From contig NZ_MSCP01000002.1 in NCBI RefSeq assembly GCF_002954715.1, positions 244,143 through 308,142 on the forward strand: a DNA stretch of 64,000 nucleotides, written 5' to 3'. How positions within the stretch are numbered: position 1 is the stretch's first letter; each line of letters starts with the position of its first letter. The notes below the pieces were generated by a model, which worked only from the letters and a program-made list of their open reading frames with translations, was not told where the DNA came from and did not search any database. The translations under genes were made by a program, and so were the position numbers. The DNA comes from Aliivibrio sifiae (GTDB lineage Bacteria; Pseudomonadota; Gammaproteobacteria; Enterobacterales; Vibrionaceae). Positions 8,785 through 18,028 of this stretch are shown piece after piece.

Positions 8785-9921
8785 CTATTTCTTAAATTCA
8801 GCAGATTTGATTGAATACTTTATGGATTCTTCCGTCTCAGTATCAAAGAAATGCAGCTTGGTATTGTCGAGAACTAAGGTGATTTTTTCATCAATCTCAA
8901 CATCTGGTTCGCCAGTGCCTAATGTGCCCACAAACATGTTCATTGGAGCTGCATTAAAGAACACGTTAATAGCATCGCCCAAGTATTCGCTGTTAAGTGC
9001 GGTGACTTCAAAACAGCAATCAGGGAATGCATCGCGGTATTTTTTGCCAGAACGAATGGCACTAGAGCGAGCACCTAACGTGACAGATTTTCCGTTGTAG
9101 CCTGCATCGTTTAGGATCTGTTGGTCACTTTCATTTAAGGTAATAGTGAAGGAGTGACACATGAATTGGCCGCCTTCGTAGGTTCCTTCAATAAGGTTCA
9201 TTGATGGCATACCCATGAAAGTCGCTACAAAACAGTTTTTAGGATTAGTAAATAACTCTTTTGGAGACCCAATTTGCTGAACTTCACCCATCGACATTAA
9301 TACGATGCGATCCGCCATGGTCATTGCTTCAACTTGATCATGGGTTACGTAAATAGTGATTGCGCCCTTAGCTCTGTGCATGCGAGAAATTTCAGTACGT
9401 GTAGTAGTACGTAATTTCGCATCCAAGTTACTTAATGGCTCATCCATTAGATACAATTTAGGCGTACGAACCATGGCACGGCCTAAAGCCACACGTTGAC
9501 GCTGTCCACCTGACAACTCTTTTGGTTTGCGCTCTAGGTACTCTTTTAAAAATAAATCGTCAGAAATATTATCAACCGAGTTTTTGATCTCATCACTTGG
9601 GTAATTACGTAATTTTAAGCCGTAACCAATGTTGTCACGTACCGACATGTGTGGGTACAGGGCGTAGCTTTGGAATACCATCGCAATATCACGATCTTTT
9701 GAGCTAACATCGTTTACCACTTCACCATCGATGATGAATTCGCCATCAGTAATGTCTTCTAAGCCTGCAATCATGCGTAGTGTGGTGGATTTACCACAGC
9801 CCGATGGGCCTACAAGAACAATGAATTCCCCTTCTTCAATATCGAGATTGAAATCACGTACCGAGCAGGTATCAGAATTTGGGTATTTTTTATTGATGTT
9901 TCTTAATGAAATTTTGCTCAT
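8785..9921 (-). CDS. Sugar ABC transporter ATPase (MalK / CymD-like)
   Basis: A 378-residue MalK-type ATPase that powers import of the sugar bound by the periplasmic protein encoded upstream. Walker A GPSGCGKST is at residues 38-46, the signature LSGGQRQR near 137 and Walker B LYLMDEP near 158, with a switch His in VTHDQ. The region after about 235 is the TOBE-type regulatory domain expected of MalK. Its ATG overlaps by one base the end of the permease gene, indicating translational coupling. Maltodextrin specificity is inferred from neighbouring amylolytic genes. Confidence 0.95.
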   Translation of the reverse strand: MSKISLRNINKKYPNSDTCSVRDFNLDIEEGEFIVLVGPSGCGKSTTLRMIAGLEDITDGEFIIDGEVVNDVSSKDRDIAMVFQSYALYPHMSVRDNIGYGLKLRNYPSDEIKNSVDNISDDLFLKEYLERKPKELSGGQRQRVALGRAMVRTPKLYLMDEPLSNLDAKLRTTTRTEISRMHRAKGAITIYVTHDQVEAMTMADRIVLMSMGEVQQIGSPKELFTNPKNCFVATFMGMPSMNLIEGTYEGGQFMCHSFTITLNESDQQILNDAGYNGKSVTLGARSSAIRSGKKYRDAFPDCCFEVTALNSEYLGDAINVFFNAAPMNMFVGTLGTGEPDVEIDEKITLVLDNTKLHFFDTETEESIKYSIKSAEFKK

Positions 9922-10835
9922 TAGCCTTTTACTCCACCAGACGTTAAACCGCCCACGATATAATCTTGAAATTTATAGAAAACGATAACAGGCGGAATTG
10001 CTGCTAAGACCGCGCCTGCTGCGAATACGTTGTAGCTTGATTCTTTAATATTATTGATAAGACCCATAAGGCCAACCGCCAGTGTTTTTGCTTCTGAATC
10101 CATACTTGCAATCAGGAACTTAGGCATGATGATGTCGCCAATTGGACCTAAGAAACAGAAGATAGCGATAACCATGATCATTGGTTTGACTAGCGGCAAC
10201 AGTATTTCTTTGAAGATCTGCATTTGAGTTGCACCATCAATTTTTGCTGATTCATCTAATGCGCGAGGAATCGAATCGTAGTAGCCCTTCATTAAAATCG
10301 TATTCATTGTGATGCCACCTGTGGTGTAGATGAGGATCATAAAGATATACGTATAAAGTGTGGCGTTGGCCGAGCTGTAAATACCGATAGAGTTCGCAAT
10401 CGCATACAGAGCAATTAAGCCACTTCCTGATGGGATAATTTGAATGATCAGTAATGACATTAATGCACTCTTACGTGATTGGTAGCGATAACGAGAGTAA
10501 ACAAATCCCGAAATTGTCACGATAAACGTAGAGAGGATCATGGTGATTATCGACACTAAGAAGGTATTTCGATACCAGCTTAAATAAGGCGTATCATTAA
10601 AAAGTTGAACAAAGTTCTCCGTTAAACTGAAATTTTCAGGGAAGAACGACGTAGAGTACAGTGAGTTACTGACGTTAAACGCACTCATTAATGTCACTAA
10701 TATCGGGTATAGAATGATCACTGCCATCGAGATCAAAAACGCATAACAAAAAGCCACACCCATGTTCTTAGTGATGACATGACGATTAAAACGTTTCGCT
10801 TTGATTTGGCGTGCTAAAGGGATTGCTTTGTCCAT
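9921..10835 (-). CDS. Maltodextrin ABC transporter permease (MalG-like)
   Basis: A 304-residue inner-membrane permease with about six helices. The coupling (EAA) loop is visible as DESAKIDGATQMQIFKEILL followed by PLVKP, which contacts the ATPase. MalG-type proteins pair with a MalF-type partner, encoded immediately upstream and overlapping by one base. The C-terminus (VGGLTSGGVKG) is the usual MalG-like end that reaches toward the translocation channel in the family. Confidence 0.95.
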   Translation of the reverse strand: MDKAIPLARQIKAKRFNRHVITKNMGVAFCYAFLISMAVIILYPILVTLMSAFNVSNSLYSTSFFPENFSLTENFVQLFNDTPYLSWYRNTFLVSIITMILSTFIVTISGFVYSRYRYQSRKSALMSLLIIQIIPSGSGLIALYAIANSIGIYSSANATLYTYIFMILIYTTGGITMNTILMKGYYDSIPRALDESAKIDGATQMQIFKEILLPLVKPMIMVIAIFCFLGPIGDIIMPKFLIASMDSEAKTLAVGLMGLINNIKESSYNVFAAGAVLAAIPPVIVFYKFQDYIVGGLTSGGVKG

Positions 10836-12133
10836 TACATCACCTCCTCATTTTTAAAGGCACCCGCTTTCAACCATGAATACAAGACCACGGCACCAAC
10901 AACAGTACTGGTGATTAAGGTATATACCGCCGCTTCGTTGTATTTAGCATCCATCATTAAGCGGAAACCAAGAGATGAAATCGTATCGAGTGGTTTGTAG
11001 ATTGAGCCCACCGTTTGAACTGTTGCTTCACCTAACATGTAAACGATGGTGACGTTATTAAAATTGAAGGTAAATTGAGTAATAAATACCGGAGCAACAC
11101 TTATTAATATCAAGGGTAGAGTGATGTCGAAGAAGTTGGTCCATGCATTACCACCATCGATGGCACTCGCTTCATATAAGTCATCGGGGATAGTTTGTAA
11201 TACGCCTGTCACTAAGATAAATACGTAAGGGAAGCCTAACCATGCTTGAATTAAGATGATGGTGATTTTGGCGTAATCTGCGTTTAGGAAGAATCCAATG
11301 GCAGTGCTTACATCGTACTCGTTACCTGTGAAAAATGGGATAACCATAGTGTTCATTCCACCAATCTTTGAGAAGAAAAGTTGGAAAACAAGAATAGTTA
11401 AAAAAGCAGGAACTGCCCAAGGTAAAATATACACAGTACGGAAGAATTTTTTCCCTCTGATGTGTTTATTATTAGCGACAACGGCAAGAACTGTACCTAG
11501 AACAATCGTCAGGGCAGAAGCACAGAAAGTCCAAGTTAATGTCCAAGATAAGGTTTCTTGGAATGCAGCAGCAGTACGTTCGTTAGTAAATAAACGCTCA
11601 AAGTTGGTGAAGCCTTTCCACTCAATAAGAAACGCTGGTGGTAAAACAGGGCGTTTGAAGTTAGTAAAGGCCACGACAATGGAAACGATCGCAGGCAGTA
11701 GAGCAAACACAAACAGCAATATGAATTTAGGTGCGGTAATTAGATTAGGTACGATTTCGTGTGATAATCCACGTACTTTTTCAGTAAAGGTAATCGCAAA
11801 ACCAGACTCATCTATTTGTCGTTTTACGTCTTTTGCATCGCGAGCAAAAGCGTAATGCAATGCGAAAAAGACTAAGATCATCATTGCGCCAACGGTTGAA
11901 CCTACCATGATAAGGAAAGAATCATCGACAAAGCGTTCTGCGCCAATAGTGATTTTTCCATTAGGTTGTTCGACAGCTAAAAGACGGAAGTTAGGAAGGG
12001 TGAATTGAATAAAAACCAATATCTCTAAAGCCAATATAGAGAACCCAAATAAAGCCTCTCGCATTCGACGTAGTGCAAGGTGTCCACTACCAGGAATCAG
12101 CATAGAGAGCCAGAATACAAACTGTTGACTCAT
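10835..12133 (-). CDS. Maltodextrin ABC transporter permease (MalF-like)
   Basis: A 432-residue permease. It has extra N-terminal helices (residues about 5-60 and 75-95) before the core six-helix permease domain starting near 140, and a coupling loop YEASAIDGGNAWTNFFDITL. It lacks the very large periplasmic loop of E. coli MalF and is closer in length to the MalF-like proteins of cyclodextrin or Gram-positive maltodextrin systems. It follows the binding-protein gene after a 111-base gap holding a strong hairpin. Confidence 0.93.
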   Translation of the reverse strand: MSQQFVFWLSMLIPGSGHLALRRMREALFGFSILALEILVFIQFTLPNFRLLAVEQPNGKITIGAERFVDDSFLIMVGSTVGAMMILVFFALHYAFARDAKDVKRQIDESGFAITFTEKVRGLSHEIVPNLITAPKFILLFVFALLPAIVSIVVAFTNFKRPVLPPAFLIEWKGFTNFERLFTNERTAAAFQETLSWTLTWTFCASALTIVLGTVLAVVANNKHIRGKKFFRTVYILPWAVPAFLTILVFQLFFSKIGGMNTMVIPFFTGNEYDVSTAIGFFLNADYAKITIILIQAWLGFPYVFILVTGVLQTIPDDLYEASAIDGGNAWTNFFDITLPLILISVAPVFITQFTFNFNNVTIVYMLGEATVQTVGSIYKPLDTISSLGFRLMMDAKYNEAAVYTLITSTVVGAVVLYSWLKAGAFKNEEVM

Positions 12134-12188
12134 GTAAATAACCTACTTATTTATTAGTGTTGTGTAGATATGTCATGTCTTTGTATTA

Positions 12189-12216
12189 CACGATGTCGAA
12201 TATTCTCGACATCGTG
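12189..12216 (-). repeat. Strong hairpin between binding-protein and permease genes
   Basis: Perfect 11-base arms CACGATGTCGA and TCGACATCGTG with a 6-base loop. No T run follows on the minus strand, so it is not a classical terminator. Its place, directly after the binding-protein gene, is where E. coli malE-malF carries REP hairpins that protect malE mRNA, so a similar job is likely. Confidence 0.8.
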
Positions 12217-12244
12217 CAGATAGATTGAAATCGAAGGAAGGAAA

Positions 12245-13378
12245 TTACATGTCTTCGATATCAATTTCGATAGTATCAACGGCTGCATCTAGTACCGCTT
12301 TTACATCTTGACCTTGTGCAATTTGAGCAAGACCCGTTTTCATTGGTCCCCACACTTTCATGAACTCTGGAATGCTTGGCATAGGTTGGCCGATGTTTGT
12401 CGCATCAAAGATAGCTTTGTGTAGAGAGCCTTCTTTGTAATTAACAGATAAGCTAGGTGAAACTTCACGAGTGTCTGTATACCATTTGTTTGCATTTTCA
12501 GGCGTTGCTAGGAATTTAATAAACTCGCGTGCACCTTCTTGATTATCACTGTAACCATTTACGGTCATCCCTTTTGTGCCTGTTAGGGCTTTATATGGAT
12601 GACTGCCATCCCAACTTGGAATTGGTGCAGCACCAACGTTGATACCTGCTTTTTCAATATCAGCAATAGCCCATGGGCCGTTGATAATTGCTTTTAGCTT
12701 ACCTTCCATGAAGTATTTCATCATGATGTCATAAGCAACGGTGTCATCTTGCATTAGAGTCCAATGGCTCACACCACTCTTATATAACCCTTGAGCCGCT
12801 AAACCTGCTTTGATTGCGTCTGGTGTATTTAAACCAATGTCTTGTGGGTTATTGTCTTTGAAAATGTAGCCGCCATTAGACATAAATAGACCGCCAGTGA
12901 AGTAGAAATCAGTAAACTTTGCAGCCCACTCTGATGGTGGAATTTCTTTCAGTGTTTTTGGTGCTTCTTTTATCATGTCTTTGTTGTATAGAAATAAGGT
13001 TGTATCTGTAGACATTGGAAGCATGTAGGTTTGACCGTTATAGGTTGATGCGTTGGTTGCTGCATCGGTATAACCGTTAACAGTGAAATTGGTTGGGGCA
13101 ATTAAATGTTGATCCGCTAATTCACCAATTCGGTCATTTGGGATCATGAAAATATCAGCAATATTGCCTTTTTGAGTTGGCAGTGCAGCTAGTAAATCAA
13201 ACATACTTGTTGCAGTTACTTCTACTTTAAAGTCTTTGCCTTGGTTGAACTGTTCAGCCAGTTCGGTGAAGTAAGGTACGTAGCTTTTTTCTACACCGAT
13301 AACAATGTTTTCTGCTGCCATTGCGGTATTGCTTAATAGTAGGGCGGCTGAAACGGCAAGCGATATTTTCTTAATCAT
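12245..13378 (-). CDS. Maltodextrin/cyclodextrin-type periplasmic binding protein (MalE-like)
   Basis: A 377-residue extracytoplasmic solute-binding protein with a clear Sec signal peptide (basic start, hydrophobic stretch, cut after AMA near residue 22). The mature part has the MalE-family pattern, including DIFMIPNDRIGELADQ, YMLPMSTDTTLFLYNKDM and AIINGPWAI. It delivers oligosaccharide to the MalF/MalG-type permeases encoded next. AGGAG lies 8 bases before the ATG. As first gene of the unit it should be the most highly expressed, and the following hairpin supports that. Confidence 0.94.
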   Translation of the reverse strand: MIKKISLAVSAALLLSNTAMAAENIVIGVEKSYVPYFTELAEQFNQGKDFKVEVTATSMFDLLAALPTQKGNIADIFMIPNDRIGELADQHLIAPTNFTVNGYTDAATNASTYNGQTYMLPMSTDTTLFLYNKDMIKEAPKTLKEIPPSEWAAKFTDFYFTGGLFMSNGGYIFKDNNPQDIGLNTPDAIKAGLAAQGLYKSGVSHWTLMQDDTVAYDIMMKYFMEGKLKAIINGPWAIADIEKAGINVGAAPIPSWDGSHPYKALTGTKGMTVNGYSDNQEGAREFIKFLATPENANKWYTDTREVSPSLSVNYKEGSLHKAIFDATNIGQPMPSIPEFMKVWGPMKTGLAQIAQGQDVKAVLDAAVDTIEIDIEDM

Positions 13379-13868
13379 TTTATTGCTCCTGAAAAGGGAT
13401 AGAGTTTTAAACCGATAAAATCACGTTGGTATAATTTAATGGTATCAACAGCTTATATTTAGTATTAAGCGGTCTCTCTAGAGTGCTTCCTGCGATACAT
13501 GTTGACCTGTTTATAAGGCTAACTTCATTGAGATAATCATAGGACTTTGGAGGTAGGTGGTGAAATGCAATTTATAAAGGCGAGCCATAGAAAAAATGCA
13601 TATCACATAGATAAATGTTATCTACCGCAACGATATCCAAGGTATTCATGGTCTTTGATAAGTTAAAAATGTGAAGGCAATAACGGTCTGTAGGACGAGA
13701 GAGAAGAAAAGGAAAAAATGAGTAGGGTAAACAAAAGTAATCTTAGATCACAAGTTTAGGTAAGCTCATGACAAGAGGAGAAAAACGAGGGAGATTGAGT
13801 GGTGAGTTTACAATAAAAAAGGGTGACAATTATCTTCACCCTTTACGTTAATATGGTTTTTTTGTGGG
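13379..13868. other. Promoter region of the maltodextrin operon (490 bases without a gene)
   Basis: This gap separates the binding-protein gene from the terminator of the upstream dehydrogenase. It must hold the main promoter of the sugar operon. I looked for MalT boxes (GGAKGA cores) and did not find a convincing set. A TCACA half-site at about 13604-13608 could be half of a CRP site. The 9-mer TTGGTATAA occurs at 13426. No small gene is evident. Confidence 0.5.
13815..13844 (-). terminator. Intrinsic terminator downstream of hydroxyacid dehydrogenase
   Basis: On the minus strand AAAGGGTGA pairs with TCACCCTTT across a 9-base loop and is followed by TTTTTT. It ends the dehydrogenase transcript and insulates the maltodextrin promoter. 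Confidence 0.88.
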
Positions 13869-14747
13869 TTACACTTTTGCTTTAATTGCCTTGATAAGCA
13901 CTGACGTATCCATTCGACCTAAACCTTGTTCTTGTAGGTTTTTGTATTCCTGATCGACTTCTTCTGTCAGTGGTAATTTAATACCATTTGCTTTTGCTTC
14001 ATCTAAACAAATACCTAAATCTTTTCTCATCCAATCAATGGCAAAGCCGAAATCGAATTTATCTTGTGCCATGGTACTTGCGCGGTTTTCCATCTGCCAT
14101 GAACCCGCCGCACCATGTTTGAGCGTATCAACCACAAGATCAATATCTAGATTGGCTTTTTCAGCAAGGATAAGCGCTTCACTTAGGCCTTTTAACACAC
14201 CAGCGATACAGATTTGGTTTGCCATTTTACAGCGTTGGCCTTGGCCATTTTCACCAAGAAGAGTAATCGCTTTAGCAAAACTTTGAATTACAGGTTTAGC
14301 GATATTAAACGCCTCTTTATTACCGCCGCACATTACGGTTAATACTCCGTTTTCAGCACCGGCTTGACCACCAGAAACCGGCGCATCAATAAATAGGTTT
14401 CCTTGTACTTCACATGCTTTTGTAAGTTCAAGAGCTAACGTTGCTGATGTGGTGGTGTTATCGATTAAGATCGCGCCAGGCTTTAACCCTGCAAGAACGC
14501 CATCTTCACCATAAATAACACTACGAACATCGTCATCGTTACCGACGCAAACAAAAACGATATCAGAACCTTCAGAGGCTTCGCGAGGAGTTGGAGCCGA
14601 TTGACCTTGGTATTCCGCGGCCCATTGTTTTGCTTTAGCTTCAGTACGGTTATAAACCGTTGTTGAGAAACCTGCACTTTGTAAATGACGAGCCATTGGG
14701 TAGCCCATTACGCCTAAACCAATGAAGCTAACGTTAGTGATTTCCAT
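13869..14747 (-). CDS. NAD(P)-dependent beta-hydroxyacid dehydrogenase (3-hydroxyisobutyrate / tartronate-semialdehyde reductase family)
   Basis: A 292-residue soluble oxidoreductase. The Rossmann motif GLGVMG lies at residues 11-16, the substrate motif DAPVSGGQAGAENG near 120-135, and the catalytic Lys in GQGQRCKMANQ near 170, all typical of the beta-hydroxyacid dehydrogenase family. The family reversibly oxidises hydroxyacids such as 3-hydroxyisobutyrate, glycerate or tartronate. No pathway genes flank it, so the substrate is open. It is a single-gene unit with its own terminator and an FNR/CRP-like inverted repeat upstream. Confidence 0.9.
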   Translation of the reverse strand: MEITNVSFIGLGVMGYPMARHLQSAGFSTTVYNRTEAKAKQWAAEYQGQSAPTPREASEGSDIVFVCVGNDDDVRSVIYGEDGVLAGLKPGAILIDNTTTSATLALELTKACEVQGNLFIDAPVSGGQAGAENGVLTVMCGGNKEAFNIAKPVIQSFAKAITLLGENGQGQRCKMANQICIAGVLKGLSEALILAEKANLDIDLVVDTLKHGAAGSWQMENRASTMAQDKFDFGFAIDWMRKDLGICLDEAKANGIKLPLTEEVDQEYKNLQEQGLGRMDTSVLIKAIKAKV

Positions 14748-14816
14748 GTCATTCCTTATTATGTGGTTATGCCAATCTGGATAAGTATTAGGAATTAAAA
14801 CACAGCTTGTAACAAT

Positions 14817-14830
14817 TTGACATAGGTCAA
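14817..14830. promoter_or_regulatory. FNR-like palindrome upstream of the dehydrogenase
   Basis: TTGAC-ATAG-GTCAA is a perfect 5-4-5 palindrome, the geometry of FNR-type sites (TTGAT-N4-ATCAA), about 70 bases before the dehydrogenase ATG. The half-site differs by one base from FNR consensus, so the call is tentative. Confidence 0.4.
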
Positions 14831-14903
14831 GATTGAGATTTTTATAATATCTCTATGAAATCAATTCATATCCGATAAACGTTCTATCGAGTAAATTTTA
14901 TTA

Positions 14904-15428
14904 TTAATACTTATCAAGTAAATCACTACTAAAATCATCAAGATCAAGCGTAAGGTTCATTTCTGTGGCTTGTTCATACACTTCATTTAAGCTTTTCTGA
15001 ACGGCAGTAATGGTAAGCGTGTTGTTATCTAAGGTGAACACTTGTTGTTGAGTGGTGTAATAAAAAGCGAGGATCAGCAGAGAATCGTGATCATTTCTTG
15101 CTGCTTTTTCTTTAATCTTTGCTAGCTTACGATAGATGCGATTATGAATTTGCTTTAGCTGCCATACGTACATGATTTCATCAAAATATGGGTTACTTTT
15201 AACCTTGTTCATGACAACAGCACTTACTATTACCGCTAAGATAACGCCAAAAACATTGAGATGAAAGTTGCCAGTAGAGCCTGATTCAGTAATACCTTCA
15301 GATCCAAATAGAGCAATAAGAATTGAGCCGAATGCAAGGGCTAACACCGCAAGACACCCAACAAAACCCACCATGACCAAGTTGGTTTTTTTACGGTAGG
15401 TATCTTTATCGATATGTAATTTTTTCAT
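14904..15428 (-). CDS. Two-helix membrane protein, DUF3087-like
   Basis: A 174-residue protein with two predicted membrane helices (about 18-42 and 55-72) and a cytoplasmic, mostly helical C-terminal region. It resembles the DUF3087 family of vibrios and relatives from memory, with no known function. The start MKKLHIDKDTYRKKTN and length fit that family. It stands alone between the dehydrogenase and the efflux module on the same strand. Confidence 0.75.
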   Translation of the reverse strand: MKKLHIDKDTYRKKTNLVMVGFVGCLAVLALAFGSILIALFGSEGITESGSTGNFHLNVFGVILAVIVSAVVMNKVKSNPYFDEIMYVWQLKQIHNRIYRKLAKIKEKAARNDHDSLLILAFYYTTQQQVFTLDNNTLTITAVQKSLNEVYEQATEMNLTLDLDDFSSDLLDKY

Positions 15429-15551
15429 TAGATTAGACCATATTTGCTATCATTTTTTAGATATAGACAGTGTACTTCTTTTTATTACATGAGCATAAAC
15501 TCTCCACCATAATGATTGTGTTGGTCACATTTGTTTCATGCTTAATGGTGT

Positions 15552-16928
15552 TTAGTGAGGTAAACCGTAGCTGACTCTAGGGTTAAATAAAGAAGCAAAC
15601 AGCTTGGCGATCATTAACACTAACAGTAAATACACCATCATCATTAATGGAATACTAATATTGTAACTTGGTGTCAAATTTAATGCTCCAGATGTAAATG
15701 TGAGTAACAGGTTTACGGAAAGTACTCGGAAAATAACCATCCTTGGAGACTTGAATAGCATCCATATTGCAAATACATTGATTAAATAAAAACTGGCAAG
15801 CTGCCATATTTCAGTAAACGAAGGCAGGATGAATACGAACTGCATAAGGTAGAAGCAACCAAATCCAATCGTGCCCCAAAATGCATCTTTTATGACACTT
15901 GGCGGCAATTGTGGAAGGTTGGCTGCCAATATTCCTGCAAGCATAGGGAAAATAAACCCGCCAGGTATTGGTAAATAAATCCAGAATAATATTGAAGCAA
16001 TAAACATTGATACCCCTTGCGCCACTTTAAGCGAATCATCTTGTATGTGTTGCTTTAATGTGCGGTGATATGAACGCGGGTGGTGCGTCACACAATGTTT
16101 AGTCGACTCAAGTAAAGACAGTGGTAATAATGGCTGTGGTGGCTTAGTGGTACAAAACACCGATAAATTATGTTTAATGTATGGAAGGTATTTCATTAAC
16201 TCGTCTGAATTAGCTTTGCTATTTTCTAATAGGTAAGCAATGATTTTTATTTCATAAAGACGCTCTAACCATTTTTTTTTATAAAAGAGTAATTCATAGC
16301 TGTCTTTATTTGGTAATAGTAAAAATTGATGCGGTTTATTTTCAGATTGACGAATATGTTTAATATCATCAGATGACAAGGTTCCGTCCTCGAATTTTTC
16401 TAACGCCAAGCTCAGTGTGTCACGTAATTTTATGTATTGTTGTATAAACACCGTTTGTGTTGTTATTGGCCATACTAGTTTATAAACAAGAGTGAACACC
16501 ATAATGCCTAAAGCGGTTTCTTGAATTCGTAACACCATGTAATAAAAAGTATAATCGCTATTAAATCCTCCCATACAGCAGATAACAGTACACACCGTAA
16601 AGCCTTGAACAAAAATATAACCGAGCTTTTCATTGCTAGACATAAACAAACTTAGCCCAAGAAATAAAGTATAAAAAGCGATAAATAAAAAACGGTCTTG
16701 GGGAAAAACGGAAAGAAGAAATAGCGCATAACCAATGCCAAATATCGCCCCAAACACTCTATTTCGCCCTTTTTGTAATGAATGTGCGAACGTTTCATTA
16801 AGAGCCATTACCGCAACAGTCGTCGCAGCCCAATAAGACTTTTCTAATTGAAACCACATAGCAAGATACAAGGCAAGAGTCACAGCTAAAGCGGCTTTGA
16901 TTGCTTCTTTTGTTGATGCGTTTAGCAT
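15552..16928 (-). CDS. FUSC-family inner-membrane efflux protein (aromatic acid exporter type)
   Basis: A 458-residue membrane protein with the FUSC/AaeB pattern at the N-terminus (AALAVTLALYLAMWFQLEKS, then YWAATTVAVMALNETF and RNRVFGAIFG), a soluble middle segment (about 165-305) and a second helix bundle. It is shorter than E. coli AaeB (about 655 residues). It follows HlyD-type and DUF1656 genes, forming the aaeXAB-like arrangement that exports hydroxybenzoic or other aromatic acids. The substrate here is unknown; the LysR or Cti neighbours hint at membrane-stress compounds. Confidence 0.88.
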   Translation of the reverse strand: MLNASTKEAIKAALAVTLALYLAMWFQLEKSYWAATTVAVMALNETFAHSLQKGRNRVFGAIFGIGYALFLLSVFPQDRFLFIAFYTLFLGLSLFMSSNEKLGYIFVQGFTVCTVICCMGGFNSDYTFYYMVLRIQETALGIMVFTLVYKLVWPITTQTVFIQQYIKLRDTLSLALEKFEDGTLSSDDIKHIRQSENKPHQFLLLPNKDSYELLFYKKKWLERLYEIKIIAYLLENSKANSDELMKYLPYIKHNLSVFCTTKPPQPLLPLSLLESTKHCVTHHPRSYHRTLKQHIQDDSLKVAQGVSMFIASILFWIYLPIPGGFIFPMLAGILAANLPQLPPSVIKDAFWGTIGFGCFYLMQFVFILPSFTEIWQLASFYLINVFAIWMLFKSPRMVIFRVLSVNLLLTFTSGALNLTPSYNISIPLMMMVYLLLVLMIAKLFASLFNPRVSYGLPH

Positions 16929-16940
16929 GGTTACCTTCCT

Positions 16941-17819
16941 TTATTTCTTAATGATTTTGATAGAGGCGGTCATGCCAACACGAAGCTGAACACTTTTTGG
17001 TAATTGAGTTAATTTCACTTTAACTGGAATACGCTGAGCAAGACGAATCCATTGAAAGTTTGGATTTACGTTAGGAAGTAATTGGCTACCCGTTATTCCA
17101 TCTGTTTTAGCAATGCCATAGCCAATGCTTTCAATTTGACCTTCAAGCACCTCATCAGTATTTGTAAGCAAAGTAATATAAGCAGTATCTTTAGGTTTTA
17201 CGCCTTTTAGGTCGGTTTCTTTAAAGTAGCCTTCGATCCAAAAACTGTCTGCATCAATGAGTGCAACAACGGGTGTATTCGCGACAACTTGAGATCCTAC
17301 TCGTAGATTGAGGTTAGTGATAAATCCATCAGTAGGTGCGTGGATTTTTGTGTATTCTAAATTGAGTTCGGCTTCTTCAACCATGGCGTGCATCATATTC
17401 AAATTGGCAGTCGCAGCCTTAACCGCATTATTTAAATTGTTCAGTGTTAGGACGGGTACCGCGCCATGAGTGCGTTTCTCAAGTGCTTTAGATCGTCTTT
17501 CTTGGTTAATCGCTTTATCAAGAGCGGCTTGAGCTTGATGCTGAGAAGCCATCGCTTTGTGATAAGCCACTTTGTAGAGTTGATCGTCAATTTCAAATAA
17601 AAGATCCCCTTTGTTTACTTTACTGTTATCAGACACGTGAACTTCGGTGATTTGTCCAGTCACTCTAGGAGTTATAGAAATAACATAAGCGCTGACACGA
17701 CCATCTCGAGTCCATGGGTTTTGTGTATAAAGTTGATAAAAATGAGCAATAACAGAACTCGCACCAAGAACGAATAATAAAGTAATAAAATAACGTTTAA
17801 ACACAACAAAACCCTTCAA
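16941..17819 (-). CDS. HlyD-family membrane fusion protein (AaeA/EmrA-like)
   Basis: A 292-residue periplasmic adaptor with one N-terminal membrane anchor (about 8-27). The typical order is NPWTRDGRVSAYVISITPRV, the lipoyl half-motif, a coiled-coil hairpin (about 75-150), then EYTKIHAPTDGFI and a beta-barrel domain. It links the FUSC pump encoded 12 bases downstream to the outer membrane. Its ATG overlaps the DUF1656 stop by 4 bases (ATGA), so the three genes are translated together. Confidence 0.92.
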   Translation of the reverse strand: MKGFVVFKRYFITLLFVLGASSVIAHFYQLYTQNPWTRDGRVSAYVISITPRVTGQITEVHVSDNSKVNKGDLLFEIDDQLYKVAYHKAMASQHQAQAALDKAINQERRSKALEKRTHGAVPVLTLNNLNNAVKAATANLNMMHAMVEEAELNLEYTKIHAPTDGFITNLNLRVGSQVVANTPVVALIDADSFWIEGYFKETDLKGVKPKDTAYITLLTNTDEVLEGQIESIGYGIAKTDGITGSQLLPNVNPNFQWIRLAQRIPVKVKLTQLPKSVQLRVGMTASIKIIKK

Positions 17820-18028
17820 AATATAGGAATAAATCGACTTATAGCACCAGTAAAAATGATGATTAAGCTGATCTCAGTAATCGCAGGGCAAGCGATATAA
17901 CGATATACCCCAGTTTTCACAATGGCAGTGGTCACTAAGTTCGTGAGGCCATAAGCTAAAACAACGACTAACAATAATGGAGGGAAATAAATCTCCCCCC
18001 ATACAATTTCATGCGGAATAGAATGCAT
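17816..18028 (-). CDS. DUF1656 small membrane protein (AaeX-like)
   Basis: A 70-residue protein with two hydrophobic helices. The start HEIVWGEIYFPPLL is the DUF1656 hallmark found in AaeX and relatives. It is first in the three-gene efflux operon and overlaps the HlyD gene by 4 bases. Its exact role in the pump is not established. Confidence 0.9.
   Translation of the reverse strand: MHSIPHEIVWGEIYFPPLLLVVVLAYGLTNLVTTAIVKTGVYRYIACPAITEISLIIIFTGAISRFIPIF

Noticed and set aside
11298..11855. 185-codon open frame on the plus strand inside the MalF-like gene
   Set aside because: It is the opposite-strand shadow of a well-supported permease; its translation has no membrane or domain pattern and no ribosome site.
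13379..13868. MalT boxes in the maltodextrin promoter region
   Set aside because: GGAGA-like strings near 13770-13800 do not contain the GGAKGA core and are not arranged in the expected pairs.
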